From positions 1,364,001 through 1,428,000 of the forward strand of contig OZ244118.1 of the NCBI GenBank assembly GCA_965215765.1: a DNA stretch of 64,000 bases, given 5' to 3'. Shown piece by piece: positions 46,211 through 54,359 of the stretch. The notes below the pieces were generated by a model. The model was not told the DNA's origin and ran no database searches. It worked only from the letters and a program-made list of their open reading frames with translations. This DNA comes from G965212025 sp965215765 (GTDB lineage: Bacteria; Pseudomonadota; Gammaproteobacteria; Poriferisulfidales; Oxydemutatoraceae). Every line of letters starts with the position of its first letter. The first letter of the stretch is position 1. The position numbers were made by a program, and so were the translations under genes.

Positions 46211-46867
46211 ATGGCAATTGGAGACCATTTAAAAACAAGGATAAAAATCTGGGGAGCGCCGTCCTGCGTTAACACCGCTAAATGCCTTATGGCAGCTGCG
46301 GATAAGGGGATCGATCTTGAGGCTTTGCTGTTTGATCCGGATTCAAGCGAAACCAAGACCATGTCGCCTCTCGGTATGGGTCCCATTATCAGAGACGTCG
46401 ACTACGTTGTTTTCGGAACTTATGCGGTTCTTTCTTTTATTGACGACAAGGGTTTTGGTCCCTCGCTGGTGATTCGGAATGGATTGTTGAGGGCAAAGCA
46501 ATGGCAGTTGTCCCAAATGGCCACTGACGTTTTGCAAAACAATATGGGTAATCGGGAAGTCGTCTCGAAATGTCTTGACTTCGTAGATGCGCAACTTCAA
46601 AGCAAGGGATCCAGCGTAAGAGGTGACTTTGTTTGCGGTCAGTTTTCGCTTGCTGACGTTCACTTGGCGGCGTGCGTGAACAAATTGATCATTGATGGCC
46701 AGGGAGATTTGGTGAGCAGCCACAGCAGCGTTTCCGGGTGGTGGGAGTCAGTGCAAGCGCACACTGCGACCAGCAAGGACAAGGTTGTTCCTTACGACAG
46801 TTTGCCGACGAGCGCAGATGTCCAGAGCGGACAGCTGCGTGACGTTGTGGTCAACGTCGGTTCCTGA
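46211..46867 (+). CDS. Glutathione S-transferase-like protein
   Basis: A 218-residue cytoplasmic protein with a thioredoxin-fold N terminus (KIWGAPSCVNTAKCLMAAAD, ~10-30; MSPLGMGPII ~52 in the cis-Pro region) and an all-helical C terminus with FSLADVHLAACVNKLI (~148-163), the usual GST N-capping block. Substrate unknown. Next to a hydrocarbon hydroxylase it may handle epoxides or reactive intermediates. ATG 46211 lies 56 bp after the terminator, preceded by AAAAGGGGAG. The AT-rich stretch before it (TTTATATTTATACAG) may be a second promoter. Confidence 0.72.
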   Translation: MAIGDHLKTRIKIWGAPSCVNTAKCLMAAADKGIDLEALLFDPDSSETKTMSPLGMGPIIRDVDYVVFGTYAVLSFIDDKGFGPSLVIRNGLLRAKQWQLSQMATDVLQNNMGNREVVSKCLDFVDAQLQSKGSSVRGDFVCGQFSLADVHLAACVNKLIIDGQGDLVSSHSSVSGWWESVQAHTATSKDKVVPYDSLPTSADVQSGQLRDVVVNVGS

Positions 46868-46889
46868 CCGGTTTTTCGGAGACGAACAC

Positions 46890-47123
46890 ATGAAGTTATC
46901 AATTCTCAAGGGGACGCTGGCGATGGTCGTCTGGTCAGTTCTCGTTGGCTACGGTTTGGTGCAGTTGGGAGTGGGTGATCACATCTACAAAGGTGAATGG
47001 ACGCTGGATGTTATCATCTGGTCTCTGGGCACCGCACTGGCACTGCTTATCACACTGATGGTTAATGTCTGGTTATTTATAAAGGTCGGGGGGGAAGATT
47101 CCTGGCGCTGGTTTAAAGACTAG
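46890..47123 (+). CDS. Small two-helix membrane protein
   Basis: A 77-residue protein with two hydrophobic segments (LAMVVWSVLVGYGLVQLGV, ~10-28, and VIIWSLGTALALLITLMVNV, ~40-60) and a charged end (GGEDSWRWFKD). No family recognised. It starts 23 bp after the GST-like gene and ends 20 bp before the porin gene, so it belongs to the same operon, perhaps as an accessory subunit of the membrane hydroxylase. The frame is open upstream to 46785, but ATG 46890 avoids overlap with the GST-like gene. Confidence 0.65.
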   Translation: MKLSILKGTLAMVVWSVLVGYGLVQLGVGDHIYKGEWTLDVIIWSLGTALALLITLMVNVWLFIKVGGEDSWRWFKD

Positions 47124-47143
47124 CAGGCAAACGTTACATACAA

Positions 47144-48514
47144 ATGAGGCTAAAAAATATGTTCCAAAAACACTATGGCTTGTCAAAAGCGTTGGGCAAA
47201 AGCACTAGGGCATTTGCTCTGGGCTTTGGAAGCACAGCGGCACTTTTGCTCATATCAAGTTCGGCAATCGCAGGACCTTATGGTTATGACTTGCACAATG
47301 TCCTTTCACCCCGTTCGGGCGGCATGGCGGGAACGGCGATTGCGGGCAGCAACAACGGTCCCGTTGAAGCTGTGTATGGCAATCCTGCCAACCTGACGGA
47401 CTTTCAAGGAGGAACGGACTTCACATTTGGTGCGACTTTGTACTACCCACGCGCGAAGGCGGCTGGGCTGAATAATCCGTTTATTGGAAACACCAAGGTC
47501 ACGTCTGGTGCCGAGTTTTATGCGGTTCCGCAAATAGCGGTGACGCAGGATTTGGCTGGAGTTGGCGTTCCGGTCGTGCTGGGTTTGGGTCTGTCCGCTG
47601 TTTCCGGGATTGGTGTTGATTGGCGCCGCGACCCGGCTGCATTGGGAGCCGGCGCGGAGTTCATTGTCCTGGGAATTAATGCGGGTGCCGGCTATGAGGT
47701 CACGGATGACTTAGATGTGGGGCTTGAGGTGACTATTTCGTACGGGATGCTTGAGGCTGGCTTGGCGGGTACTTCCGGCCAAGGTCACGACTACGGTGTG
47801 CGCCTGACGTTTGGTGCGGAATACGACCTGGCCGACGATACGGAGGTGGGTTTTTACTACCAGACCAAGCTTGAGCATAACTGGAATAACATGCTTCTGG
47901 TTGCTAATGGTCCACCGAATCAGTTGCCGATCGCGGATCCGAGTCTGAGTAATGTAGGTTATTTAACGCTTAAGGCGGAGCAACCTGAGAATATTGGCAT
48001 CGGTATTTCACACCAGCTTGACGGGAACTGGCGCATTGCCGCAGATTATATCTTCAAGGCCTGGAGCAGGGCTGATTTTTGGCAAAGATTTTACGAAGAT
48101 CAAAGCGTGTTTTCACTGGGTGTGGAATTCGCTGACGGGCCCTGGACTTTACGTGGCGGGTACGGCTACGCAGACGACCCGACTCGGATCGGCGGAGTTG
48201 ACTTCGGTGAGCTTCAGGGTGCTAGCCATGTTTGTAGTGGCACTCCAATAATCGCTGGTGGCGGTCAATGTTTCCCGCTTAACGAAACACTCTGGACTTG
48301 GTTGCAGGCCATGGAAGCACCCGTCATCTATAAGCATCGCTTGACAGCAGGGTTCACGTACGAAGGTTTTCTGGCTCCTTTCTTGACGCTTGACGCGCAT
48401 ATTGCGCACCAGCTTCATGAGTCCAGGGACTATGGCACACTCAACGGACCAGCACATACCAGGTTGGATGTGCAGTCCTACCATGGTGGATTCGCTTTGA
48501 CTTGGTCGTTTTAA
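47144..48514 (+). CDS. FadL/TodX-type outer-membrane hydrocarbon transporter
   Basis: A 456-residue OmpP1/FadL-family porin. A signal peptide ends near LISSSAIAG (~45). The mature N terminus YDLHNVLSPRSGGMAGTAIA with later YGNPANLTDF is the FadL hatch signature. The rest alternates as beta strands and ends in an aromatic residue (ALTWSF), as outer-membrane barrels do. FadL proteins take up long-chain fatty acids; TodX/XylN relatives take up aromatics and alkanes. The nearby hydroxylase points to hydrocarbon uptake. A second ATG at 47159 is an alternative start. Confidence 0.88.
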   Translation: MRLKNMFQKHYGLSKALGKSTRAFALGFGSTAALLLISSSAIAGPYGYDLHNVLSPRSGGMAGTAIAGSNNGPVEAVYGNPANLTDFQGGTDFTFGATLYYPRAKAAGLNNPFIGNTKVTSGAEFYAVPQIAVTQDLAGVGVPVVLGLGLSAVSGIGVDWRRDPAALGAGAEFIVLGINAGAGYEVTDDLDVGLEVTISYGMLEAGLAGTSGQGHDYGVRLTFGAEYDLADDTEVGFYYQTKLEHNWNNMLLVANGPPNQLPIADPSLSNVGYLTLKAEQPENIGIGISHQLDGNWRIAADYIFKAWSRADFWQRFYEDQSVFSLGVEFADGPWTLRGGYGYADDPTRIGGVDFGELQGASHVCSGTPIIAGGGQCFPLNETLWTWLQAMEAPVIYKHRLTAGFTYEGFLAPFLTLDAHIAHQLHESRDYGTLNGPAHTRLDVQSYHGGFALTWSF

Positions 48515-48529
48515 CGGAGGAACTTGAAA

Positions 48530-48802
48530 ATGCCAAAATACATAATCGAACGGGAAATTCCCGGCGCGGGAAATCTCACTTCTGATGAACTGCAAGGGAT
48601 TTCGCAGAAATCCTGCGGCGTTCTCAAAGATATGGGACCTGAGATTCAGTGGGTGGAAAGTGCTGTGACAGACGACAAAGTCTATTGCACGTACATTGCT
48701 CCCAATGAGGAAACAATCAGGCAACATGCTGAACAGGGCGGTTTTCCGGCGAATAAGATCGCCAGAGTCAGGGAGATGATTGACCCCACGACTGCCGAAT
48801 AA
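48530..48802 (+). CDS. DUF4242 protein (SCO4226-like ferredoxin-fold family)
   Basis: A 90-residue protein with YIIEREIPGAGNLTSDELQG at the start, VTDDKVYCTYIAPNEETIRQ in the middle and GGFPANKIARVREMIDP at the end, matching DUF4242. Some relatives bind nickel; the cellular role is unclear. The ribosome-binding site AACGGAGGA precedes ATG 48530, 15 bp after the porin stop, so it is the last gene of the cluster. Its final ~30 codons are duplicated as a scrap at 50.6 kb. Confidence 0.78.
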   Translation: MPKYIIEREIPGAGNLTSDELQGISQKSCGVLKDMGPEIQWVESAVTDDKVYCTYIAPNEETIRQHAEQGGFPANKIARVREMIDPTTAE

Positions 48803-48825
48803 GCGCAGTTCCAAAAACGAGAAAA

Positions 48826-48859
48826 GCGGGCTTCTCCTTCGTGGCGCAGCCCGTTTTTT
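48826..48859 (+). terminator. Intrinsic terminator after the DUF4242 gene
   Basis: Stem GCGGGCT / AGCCCG around TCTCCTTCGTGGCGC, then TTTTTT. The same hairpin and its flank (TTTTTTGTATCAGGAGA) recur five more times in the next 2 kb. Confidence 0.88.
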
Positions 48860-48890
48860 GTATCAGGAGATCTGTTACCGGCTTGGTTGC

Positions 48891-49165
48891 GGCTTGAAAG
48901 TGACTGTTTCAAACGCTAAGCACGTGACCTTTCAAGCAATGAAAGCCAAAGCTGAGTGATCCTCCGTGGTATCTCGCTGCGCTTGGCTTGTGTGGCGTTC
49001 AGCTTACAGCCTGAGCCGCATTCCTGTAGACTTTGTCGCATCCTTACGGACGCTTGGTCGGCAAGGCAGGTCGTTGTGAAGTGCCGTTTAACGGCAAGCC
49101 TGCATTCACTTGTCTGTCGTCAGCCTGGCATCTGAATCTACCTGATGTAAGAGAACGATGGTGAT
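48891..49165 (+). repeat. Structured ~250-270-bp repeat, copy A
   Basis: Begins about GTGACTGTTTCAAACGCTAA and ends after GAGAACGATGGTGATGAAGA. It contains a conserved hairpin CTTTCA-AGCAA-TGAAAG and a second one in GTGCCGTTTAACGGCAAGCC. No ORF is conserved between the copies, so an RNA or a non-autonomous element is more likely than a gene. Strand is uncertain. Confidence 0.75.
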
Positions 49166-49380
49166 GAAGACATGCGAATGACGTCTTTTCATCGCTTCCG
49201 CGGCTACCGAGCTGAACTGCCAATTATTTGTAGCTGAAAAGGTTGTTTCGAAACAGTTTCGCTACCTGTCAGTATGGTTCGAAAGTCAGTGACAACTTGA
49301 ACTTTCCAGCGAACCAATACGCCTGAATCATGGAGACCATTGATTATGCGGATGCTTAGCAGGTGCAGTTTAAAAGGACA

Positions 49381-49612
49381 GTAGAAGTGGGCTTCTCCTT
49401 CGTGGCGAAGCCCGTTTTTTGTATCAGGAGACCCGTTGCCAGCTTGGTTGCAGCTTGAAAGGACTGTAGAAACGGACGTCTCCTTCGTGGCGAAGCCCGT
49501 TTTTTGTATCAGGAGATCTGTTACCGGCTTGGCTACAGCTGAAGGGACGGCAGAGGCGGGCTCTCCTTCGTTGTGAAGTCCGTTTTTTGTATCAAGAGAC
49601 CCGTTGAGGGTT
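49381..49612 (+). repeat. Three tandem copies of the terminator hairpin unit (~80 bp)
   Basis: GGGCTTCTCCTTCGTGGCGAAGCCCGTTTTTTGTATCAGGAGA is the pattern: a stem closed by GGGCTT/AAGCCC, then a T run. Copies lie near 49391, 49470 and 49555, spaced ~80 bp by TGTTACCGGCTTGG-like linkers. Copies 2 and 3 have decayed stems. They derive from the terminator of the DUF4242 gene at 48826. Confidence 0.85.
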
Positions 49613-49627
49613 TGGTTGCGGCTGGGA

Positions 49628-49865
49628 GGGACTGTTTCAAACGCTGAAGCACGTGACCTTTCAAGCAATGAAAGCCAAAGCTGAGTGACTCCACCAAGGT
49701 CTCTCGCTACACTTGGTTTGTGTGGCGTTCAGCTTACAGCTTGGGTCGCATTCCTGTAGACTTTGTCGCATCCTTACAGATGCTTGGTCGGCAAGGCAGG
49801 TCGTTGTGAAGTGCCGTTTAACGGCAAGCCTGTCTTTACCTGCCTGTCGTCTGCCTGCAGCTGTA
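49628..49865 (+). repeat. Structured ~250-270-bp repeat, copy B
   Basis: Starts GGGACTGTTTCAAACGCTGAAG and runs to GTCGTCTGCCTGCAG. It is shorter at the 3' side than copies A and C and follows the terminator array directly. Both hairpins seen in copy A are unchanged. Confidence 0.75.
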
Positions 49866-50030
49866 GTTTAATAGGCTTGGCGGAAGGTTGTGATCTAGTA
49901 TGCCTTCCCGGACAGCTTGCGTAACTGAGGCAGAAGTGGTTCAAAGTTAGCACTTGGTAGGAACTGCTTCATTACTTTCATTAGGATGGCGTTAGACTGT
50001 GTGTCTAAACAATATGTAGGAGCTTGAATT

Positions 50031-50615
50031 ATGAATAAATTTGTATTTGTGATCTTGTTGTTGCTATTAGCAGGCTGCTCGGGAGGCGGTCGCGACTTCA
50101 ACGCTGTTGATCATCGTGAATCCGCTGATCCTAGTGAACTCACTCTTACTGGTGATGAATTCATAGCATGTCAGAAGCCACCGTATTCGTGCGTTACTAC
50201 ATGTTGGGATGCACCACGTTCGTGCATAAAAGTTAGTCATGGGCCGGTAGAGGTTGAGCCCGTGTTTGGTAAAAATGGATACAGATTTACCTTTAGAAAT
50301 GATTGTAAAAAGAGAATATTGATTCGACCTTGTTTTGAAACGAGAGGGGGGAGGGAGAAGGCATACTGCCCCGGAGACGGAGACGAAAAAAGCCTCAATG
50401 ACGGAAAACTTATACTTAGCCCGGGAGAAGCCACCACACAAATTTTTACTAATACTTGGACTATAACCAAGAATACAATAACCGGGAGGAAGTACGTGGG
50501 GCGTAATATAGCTATAACCGGGAGGTTTAGCTTACAACTAGCAGGATCGCACCCGGGTAAAGACTGGGTATGCATCAGCAGGAACCCAAATTTTTATGAC
50601 AACCCCTTTGAATAA
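50031..50615 (+). CDS. Small lipoprotein, Cys-rich, unknown function
   Basis: A 194-residue protein with a classical lipoprotein signal (MNKFVFVILLLLLAGCSGGG; lipobox LAGC, Cys16). Mature part: seven to eight further Cys (ACQKPPYSCVTTCWDAPRSC, DCKKRILIRPC, YCPGDGDEK, WVCISRN), probably paired as disulfides in the periplasm. GRFSLQLAGSHP and TQIFTNTWTIT suggest a beta-rich fold. No family recognised. The DNA is AT-richer than its surroundings and the gene sits between duplicated repeat blocks, so it may have been captured with them. The ribosome-binding site (TAGGAGC) before ATG 50031 supports expression. Confidence 0.65.
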   Translation: MNKFVFVILLLLLAGCSGGGRDFNAVDHRESADPSELTLTGDEFIACQKPPYSCVTTCWDAPRSCIKVSHGPVEVEPVFGKNGYRFTFRNDCKKRILIRPCFETRGGREKAYCPGDGDEKSLNDGKLILSPGEATTQIFTNTWTITKNTITGRKYVGRNIAITGRFSLQLAGSHPGKDWVCISRNPNFYDNPFE

Positions 50616-50633
50616 ACATCAGGATTGAAGTTT

Positions 50634-50730
50634 AGGGGAAGCAATCAGGCAATATGCAGAGCAGGGCGGCTTTTTGGTGAACAAGGTCGCTAGAGTCGGG
50701 GTGATGATGCCCCCACAACTGCTGAATAAG
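50634..50730 (+). pseudogene. 3' scrap of the DUF4242 gene
   Basis: GAAGCAATCAGGCAATATGC to GCTGAATAAGCGCAGTTC matches the last ~30 codons and 3' flank of the gene at 48530-48802, with base changes and small deletions. It is followed by two terminator-hairpin copies and then structured repeat copy C, the same order as at 48.7-49.2 kb. The whole gene end-terminator-repeat block has therefore been duplicated. Confidence 0.78.
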
Positions 50731-50744
50731 CGCAGTTCTAAAGA

Positions 50745-50882
50745 CGAGTAAAACGGGCATCTCCTTCATGATGAAACCCGTTTTTTTGTATCAGGAGATC
50801 TGTTGCCGGTTTCGTTGTGGCTGAAGGGACGGTAGAAGCGGGCATCCCCTTTGTGGTGAAGCCTATTTTTTGTATCGGGAGA
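50745..50882 (+). repeat. Two further copies of the terminator hairpin unit
   Basis: ACGGGCATCTCCTTCATGATGAAACCCGTTTTTTT at about 50755-50789 (stem CGGG/CCCG, then seven T) and a decayed copy near 50838-50872. Each is followed by the TGTATCAGGAGATCTGTTG-type linker. Confidence 0.8.
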
Positions 50883-50914
50883 TCTGTTGTCGGCTTGGTT
50901 GCGGCTGGAGAGTG

Positions 50915-51190
50915 ACTGTTTCAAGCGCTGAAGCATGTGACCTTTCAAGCAATGAAAGCCAAAGCTGAGTGATCCTCCGTGGTCTCTCGCTGCGCTTGGC
51001 TTGTGTGGCGTTCAGCTTACAGCCTGAGCCGCATTCCTGTAGACTTTGCCGCATCTTTACAGACGCTTGGTCGGCAAGGCAGGTTGATGTGTGGTGCTGT
51101 TCAACGGCAAGCCTGTCTTTACCTGCCTGTCGTCTGCCTGGCATCTGAAGCCACCTGAACAAAGAGAACGATGGTGATGAAGACACGCGA
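50915..51190 (+). repeat. Structured ~250-270-bp repeat, copy C
   Basis: Starts GTGACTGTTTCAAGCGCTGAAG and ends after GAACGATGGTGATGAAGAC. Versus copies A and B, the second hairpin reads GTGCTGTTCAACGGCAAGCC, so a C-G pair becomes U-G and pairing is kept. That is weak evidence for a transcribed, folded RNA. Confidence 0.75.
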
Positions 51191-51327
51191 ATGGTGTCAG
51201 CAATGTTTACGTTTGTCGGGCTTGGTTATGACATGATCAGCTTCATGCTTCATACGAGTTTTACGCCGGGGTCAAGCTCGCTTTCATTTCCGGCTTGGGA
51301 ACGAGCAACTTTGAATTTTTTTCGAAC

Positions 51328-52176
51328 ATGATGCCAACAGCAAACCCTGACTTTCCTGACATGCTTGACATGCCGGGCTTGTTGCTTGAGGTTCAGAAAA
51401 TAGCCAAAGAGGCTGCCGCTGCGGTGCTGGTGGTGCGCAAAAAAGGCTTTGAGGTGTTCAGGAAAGCTGACCACTCACCGGTTACGGATGCCGACTATAT
51501 TTCTAACGACATCATTGTCGCGCAACTTTTGAAATTATTACCCTCAGTGCCGATAATTTCTGAAGAAGGGAAAGTCGTGGATTACCGGGACAGGAAAGAC
51601 AGCCGGCTTTGCTGGCTCGTTGACCCGCTGGATGGTACGAGGGAATTTGTGAACAACCGTTCTGACTTCACCGTCAATATTGCGTTGATTAAAAACCACA
51701 GCCCATGTCTCGGGGTTGTTTCTGCACCCATGTTCGACTTGCATTACAGTGCAGCAGCTGGTTATGGGGCGACTGTGGAAAGCGGAGACGGTGTAAGCGT
51801 ACCTCTGAAGGTTTGCACGACCGTGCCGGATCTCCCGCGTGTCTTGGTTGGGCGCGGAGGTGCCGGGAAAAAAATGCGGAAATTTCTGGATCGCGTGGGT
51901 CGTCACACATTGATTTACAGAGGTAGCCTGATCAAATGTTGCCTGGTCGCAGAAGGCTCTGCGGATCTGTACGTCAGTTTTGGTCATACATCTGAATGGG
52001 ACACTGCAGCGGCTCAATGTATTCTGGAAGAAGCGGGTGGTCACTTGCTGGGCCTCGATGGTGCGCCTTTGAGATATAACCAGCGTGACACGCTGGAAAA
52101 CCCGCCTTTCATCGCTTCGGCGACTACTGAGCCGAGCTGGCGATTGCTCGCGGCCGAACAGGCTGTTTCGGGGTAG
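51328..52176 (+). CDS. cysQ: 3'(2'),5'-bisphosphate nucleotidase CysQ
   Basis: A 282-residue member of the lithium-sensitive phosphatase (inositol monophosphatase) family. It hydrolyses 3'-phosphoadenosine 5'-phosphate from sulfate assimilation. Visible motifs: KADHSPVTDADYISN (~49-63), IISEEGKVVDY (~74), the metal-binding WLVDPLDGTREFVN (~92-105) and SEWDTAAAQCILEEAGG (~221-237). ATG 51328 or 51331 is preferred to the in-frame TTG at 51295. The adjacent lptD start lies 130 bp downstream. Confidence 0.93.
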   Translation: MMPTANPDFPDMLDMPGLLLEVQKIAKEAAAAVLVVRKKGFEVFRKADHSPVTDADYISNDIIVAQLLKLLPSVPIISEEGKVVDYRDRKDSRLCWLVDPLDGTREFVNNRSDFTVNIALIKNHSPCLGVVSAPMFDLHYSAAAGYGATVESGDGVSVPLKVCTTVPDLPRVLVGRGGAGKKMRKFLDRVGRHTLIYRGSLIKCCLVAEGSADLYVSFGHTSEWDTAAAQCILEEAGGHLLGLDGAPLRYNQRDTLENPPFIASATTEPSWRLLAAEQAVSG

Positions 52177-52306
52177 TTCCACCATCTGCCAATGGTGTGT
52201 CGCGTTTTTTGTGGCCCGAAAGAACAGAGTGGGAGTATTTGTGGCGGCTGGCTTTCTGTGCTTTTTGCAAAGCTTCCGAAAAAGTAAAAGGCGGGCTTTA
52301 CTCAAA

Positions 52307-54355
52307 ATGCGCTGTACAGAGCCGCTCTTTGCCAGAGGCCTGCTTTTGTTTTCTTGCTTTGTCCTGATTTGTTGTGAGGCGCAGGCAAGCGCACCAAAGC
52401 ATTGTGCGGCTTCTAATTCAGAGAAACTCCACTTCGTGACGGCGCGGGAGTTCAAACTTGACCGTCTGAAGGGAACTAGCAGTTTCTCAGGGGCGGTACG
52501 TTATCGTCGGGGAAGAGAAGGTTTGTCGAGTGAGCATTTACAGATTCATAAAAACAAAAACAGACTGTTGGCGAGTAAAAATGTGCGATACACCTCTTGT
52601 TTAAGCAAGTCTCCCGCCTGGTTTCTCAGCGCTGACAAGATTCTCCTGGATCGGGAGAAAGAGGTGGTGAGGGCACTCAAGCCAACTGTGTATATTGCTG
52701 GCATCCCGTTTTTGTCGCTTCCTTATTTTCAGCTTTCACTCGGCAAGGATCGCAGAAGTGGCTTCCTGACCCCTGAGCTTGATTACAGCAGTCAACATGG
52801 TGCGGAAGTCGGCTTTCCGTATTACTTTAATTTGGCTCCCAATGCGGACTTCCTTTTCCGGCCAACCTATATGAGCAAGCGGGGCGTACAGGTAGGTGGC
52901 ACGTTTCGTTATCTGCTGCCCTTTGGTGAAGGCGATGTGCAATCCGACTGGCTTGACGATGATGATTATGGTTCGGATCGTTATTCCTACCGTTGGCGCC
53001 ATGATTCGAAAATCAGCGATAGCCTGGGCATTTCCGCGCTCTTGCACCGCGTGTCTGACCTTGATTATTCCCAGGACTTTTTGAGGGACAAAAACTTGCT
53101 GTACGATGGCTATTTGCCGAGTTGGGCTGGCTTGGATTATGTGTGGAAAGGCTGGCGGCTGAAGCTGTTTGCGGAAAATCTGCAACGGGCTCGTGGCGCG
53201 TATCCTTCAGCTGACAGTATTTACCAAAGAGACTTTGACATCGGGCTTTCCGGTGACCATTTCTTTCAGTCCCTTGATTTGCATGTACATACGTTGCTGC
53301 GGTGGACGGATTTTGCAGCTGACCCGTCTTTGTCAGGGGAACGCCAGGGGAAACGTTTGTCCGGTCAGTTTGAGATGCAAAAATTCTTCCGGAAATCTTG
53401 GGGTTACCTCGCTCCGGGCTTTGGGGTGCGTCATAGCAGCTACTCGCTCAAAGGTGTTGATGATCAGTCCCTCACGGTTCCGCTGTTCAGCCTCAGAGGA
53501 AAATTGCTGTTTGAAAATCACCATGGGAATCGACACTTCACGAGCGCCTTGGAGCCGGAATTCATGTATTTGTACGTGCCACACAAATCACAGGAGCAGC
53601 TCCCGAATTTTGATACAGGCTACAAGGAATTTTCTTATGATCGCTTGTTTGCGAACAATCGCTTTAGCGGGTCTGACCGCTTGGGAGATGCCAATCAACT
53701 CGGCCTGGGTTTGGTTGGCAAGATACAGGGCAAGAAAAGCGGCGCAGAAGTTGCCCGCGCACGCATTGGGCAAATTCATTATTTCAGCGATCAAAAAGTC
53801 GGGCTCAGGTCTGCCATTGACAACCAGCAGAAGCGGTCTGATGTGGTGGCCGATGTGCGGCTGCGTCTCAATGACCGGGTGACCCTTCTCAGTGAAGTGC
53901 AGTTCGGAAAACGCACCGCCTTTGCTGGTGGCTCAAAGCATTCCTTGTTCTATCGCACAAAGAATCAGGCGCGTTACGGGCTTTCCTTTCATTCTCTGCA
54001 AGTGGGAGGCGATGAGCAGCAAAGCGGCAGGGCTGTAGAAAAATTCAGGCAGCTAAGGTTTGCTTTTGACACGCCGATTGGCGACAGTTGGCAAGCGCAC
54101 GGAGCCTGGAGTCAAGATATAAGAGGGGGTCGTGATCTTGAGTTGTCTGCTGGTTTCGAGTATGAAAGCTGTTGTTGGAGTATCGGCTTTTTCGCGCAAC
54201 GCCTGCTGGTCAACGTCAGCCCGAATACCGCCACTTTTTCGCAAGGAAAACTTGACTATGACACCCGCTTTGGCTTGCGGTTTTCCCTTCGCGGGTTAGG
54301 CAGCACCGGTGGAAGCGTTCGGCGAGAGCCGGGCAGATACTTTTTTCAAAACTGA
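52307..54355 (+). CDS. lptD: LPS-assembly outer-membrane protein LptD
   Basis: A 682-residue precursor. The signal peptide (MRCTEPLFARGLLLFSCFVL...AQAS) gives the start at ATG 52307. An N-terminal LptA-like jelly-roll (TSSFSGAVRYRRG, LQIHKNKNRLLASKNVRY, AWFLSADKILLDREKEVVRA) precedes the beta barrel, marked by YIAGIPFLSLPYFQLSLGKD, RRSGFLTPELDYSSQHGAEV and GFPYYFNLAPNADFLFRPTY. The barrel ends with aromatic residues (YFFQN). With LptE it inserts LPS in the outer leaflet. It is shorter than the E. coli protein (784). The stop is 4 bp before surA, so the two are coupled. Confidence 0.93.
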   Translation: MRCTEPLFARGLLLFSCFVLICCEAQASAPKHCAASNSEKLHFVTAREFKLDRLKGTSSFSGAVRYRRGREGLSSEHLQIHKNKNRLLASKNVRYTSCLSKSPAWFLSADKILLDREKEVVRALKPTVYIAGIPFLSLPYFQLSLGKDRRSGFLTPELDYSSQHGAEVGFPYYFNLAPNADFLFRPTYMSKRGVQVGGTFRYLLPFGEGDVQSDWLDDDDYGSDRYSYRWRHDSKISDSLGISALLHRVSDLDYSQDFLRDKNLLYDGYLPSWAGLDYVWKGWRLKLFAENLQRARGAYPSADSIYQRDFDIGLSGDHFFQSLDLHVHTLLRWTDFAADPSLSGERQGKRLSGQFEMQKFFRKSWGYLAPGFGVRHSSYSLKGVDDQSLTVPLFSLRGKLLFENHHGNRHFTSALEPEFMYLYVPHKSQEQLPNFDTGYKEFSYDRLFANNRFSGSDRLGDANQLGLGLVGKIQGKKSGAEVARARIGQIHYFSDQKVGLRSAIDNQQKRSDVVADVRLRLNDRVTLLSEVQFGKRTAFAGGSKHSLFYRTKNQARYGLSFHSLQVGGDEQQSGRAVEKFRQLRFAFDTPIGDSWQAHGAWSQDIRGGRDLELSAGFEYESCCWSIGFFAQRLLVNVSPNTATFSQGKLDYDTRFGLRFSLRGLGSTGGSVRREPGRYFFQN

Positions 54356-54359
54356 TTGC

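Noticed and set aside
52085..52306. Long N-terminal extension of LptD
   Set aside because: It overlaps the cysQ coding end and places the signal peptide internally; ATG 52307 gives a normal signal peptide.
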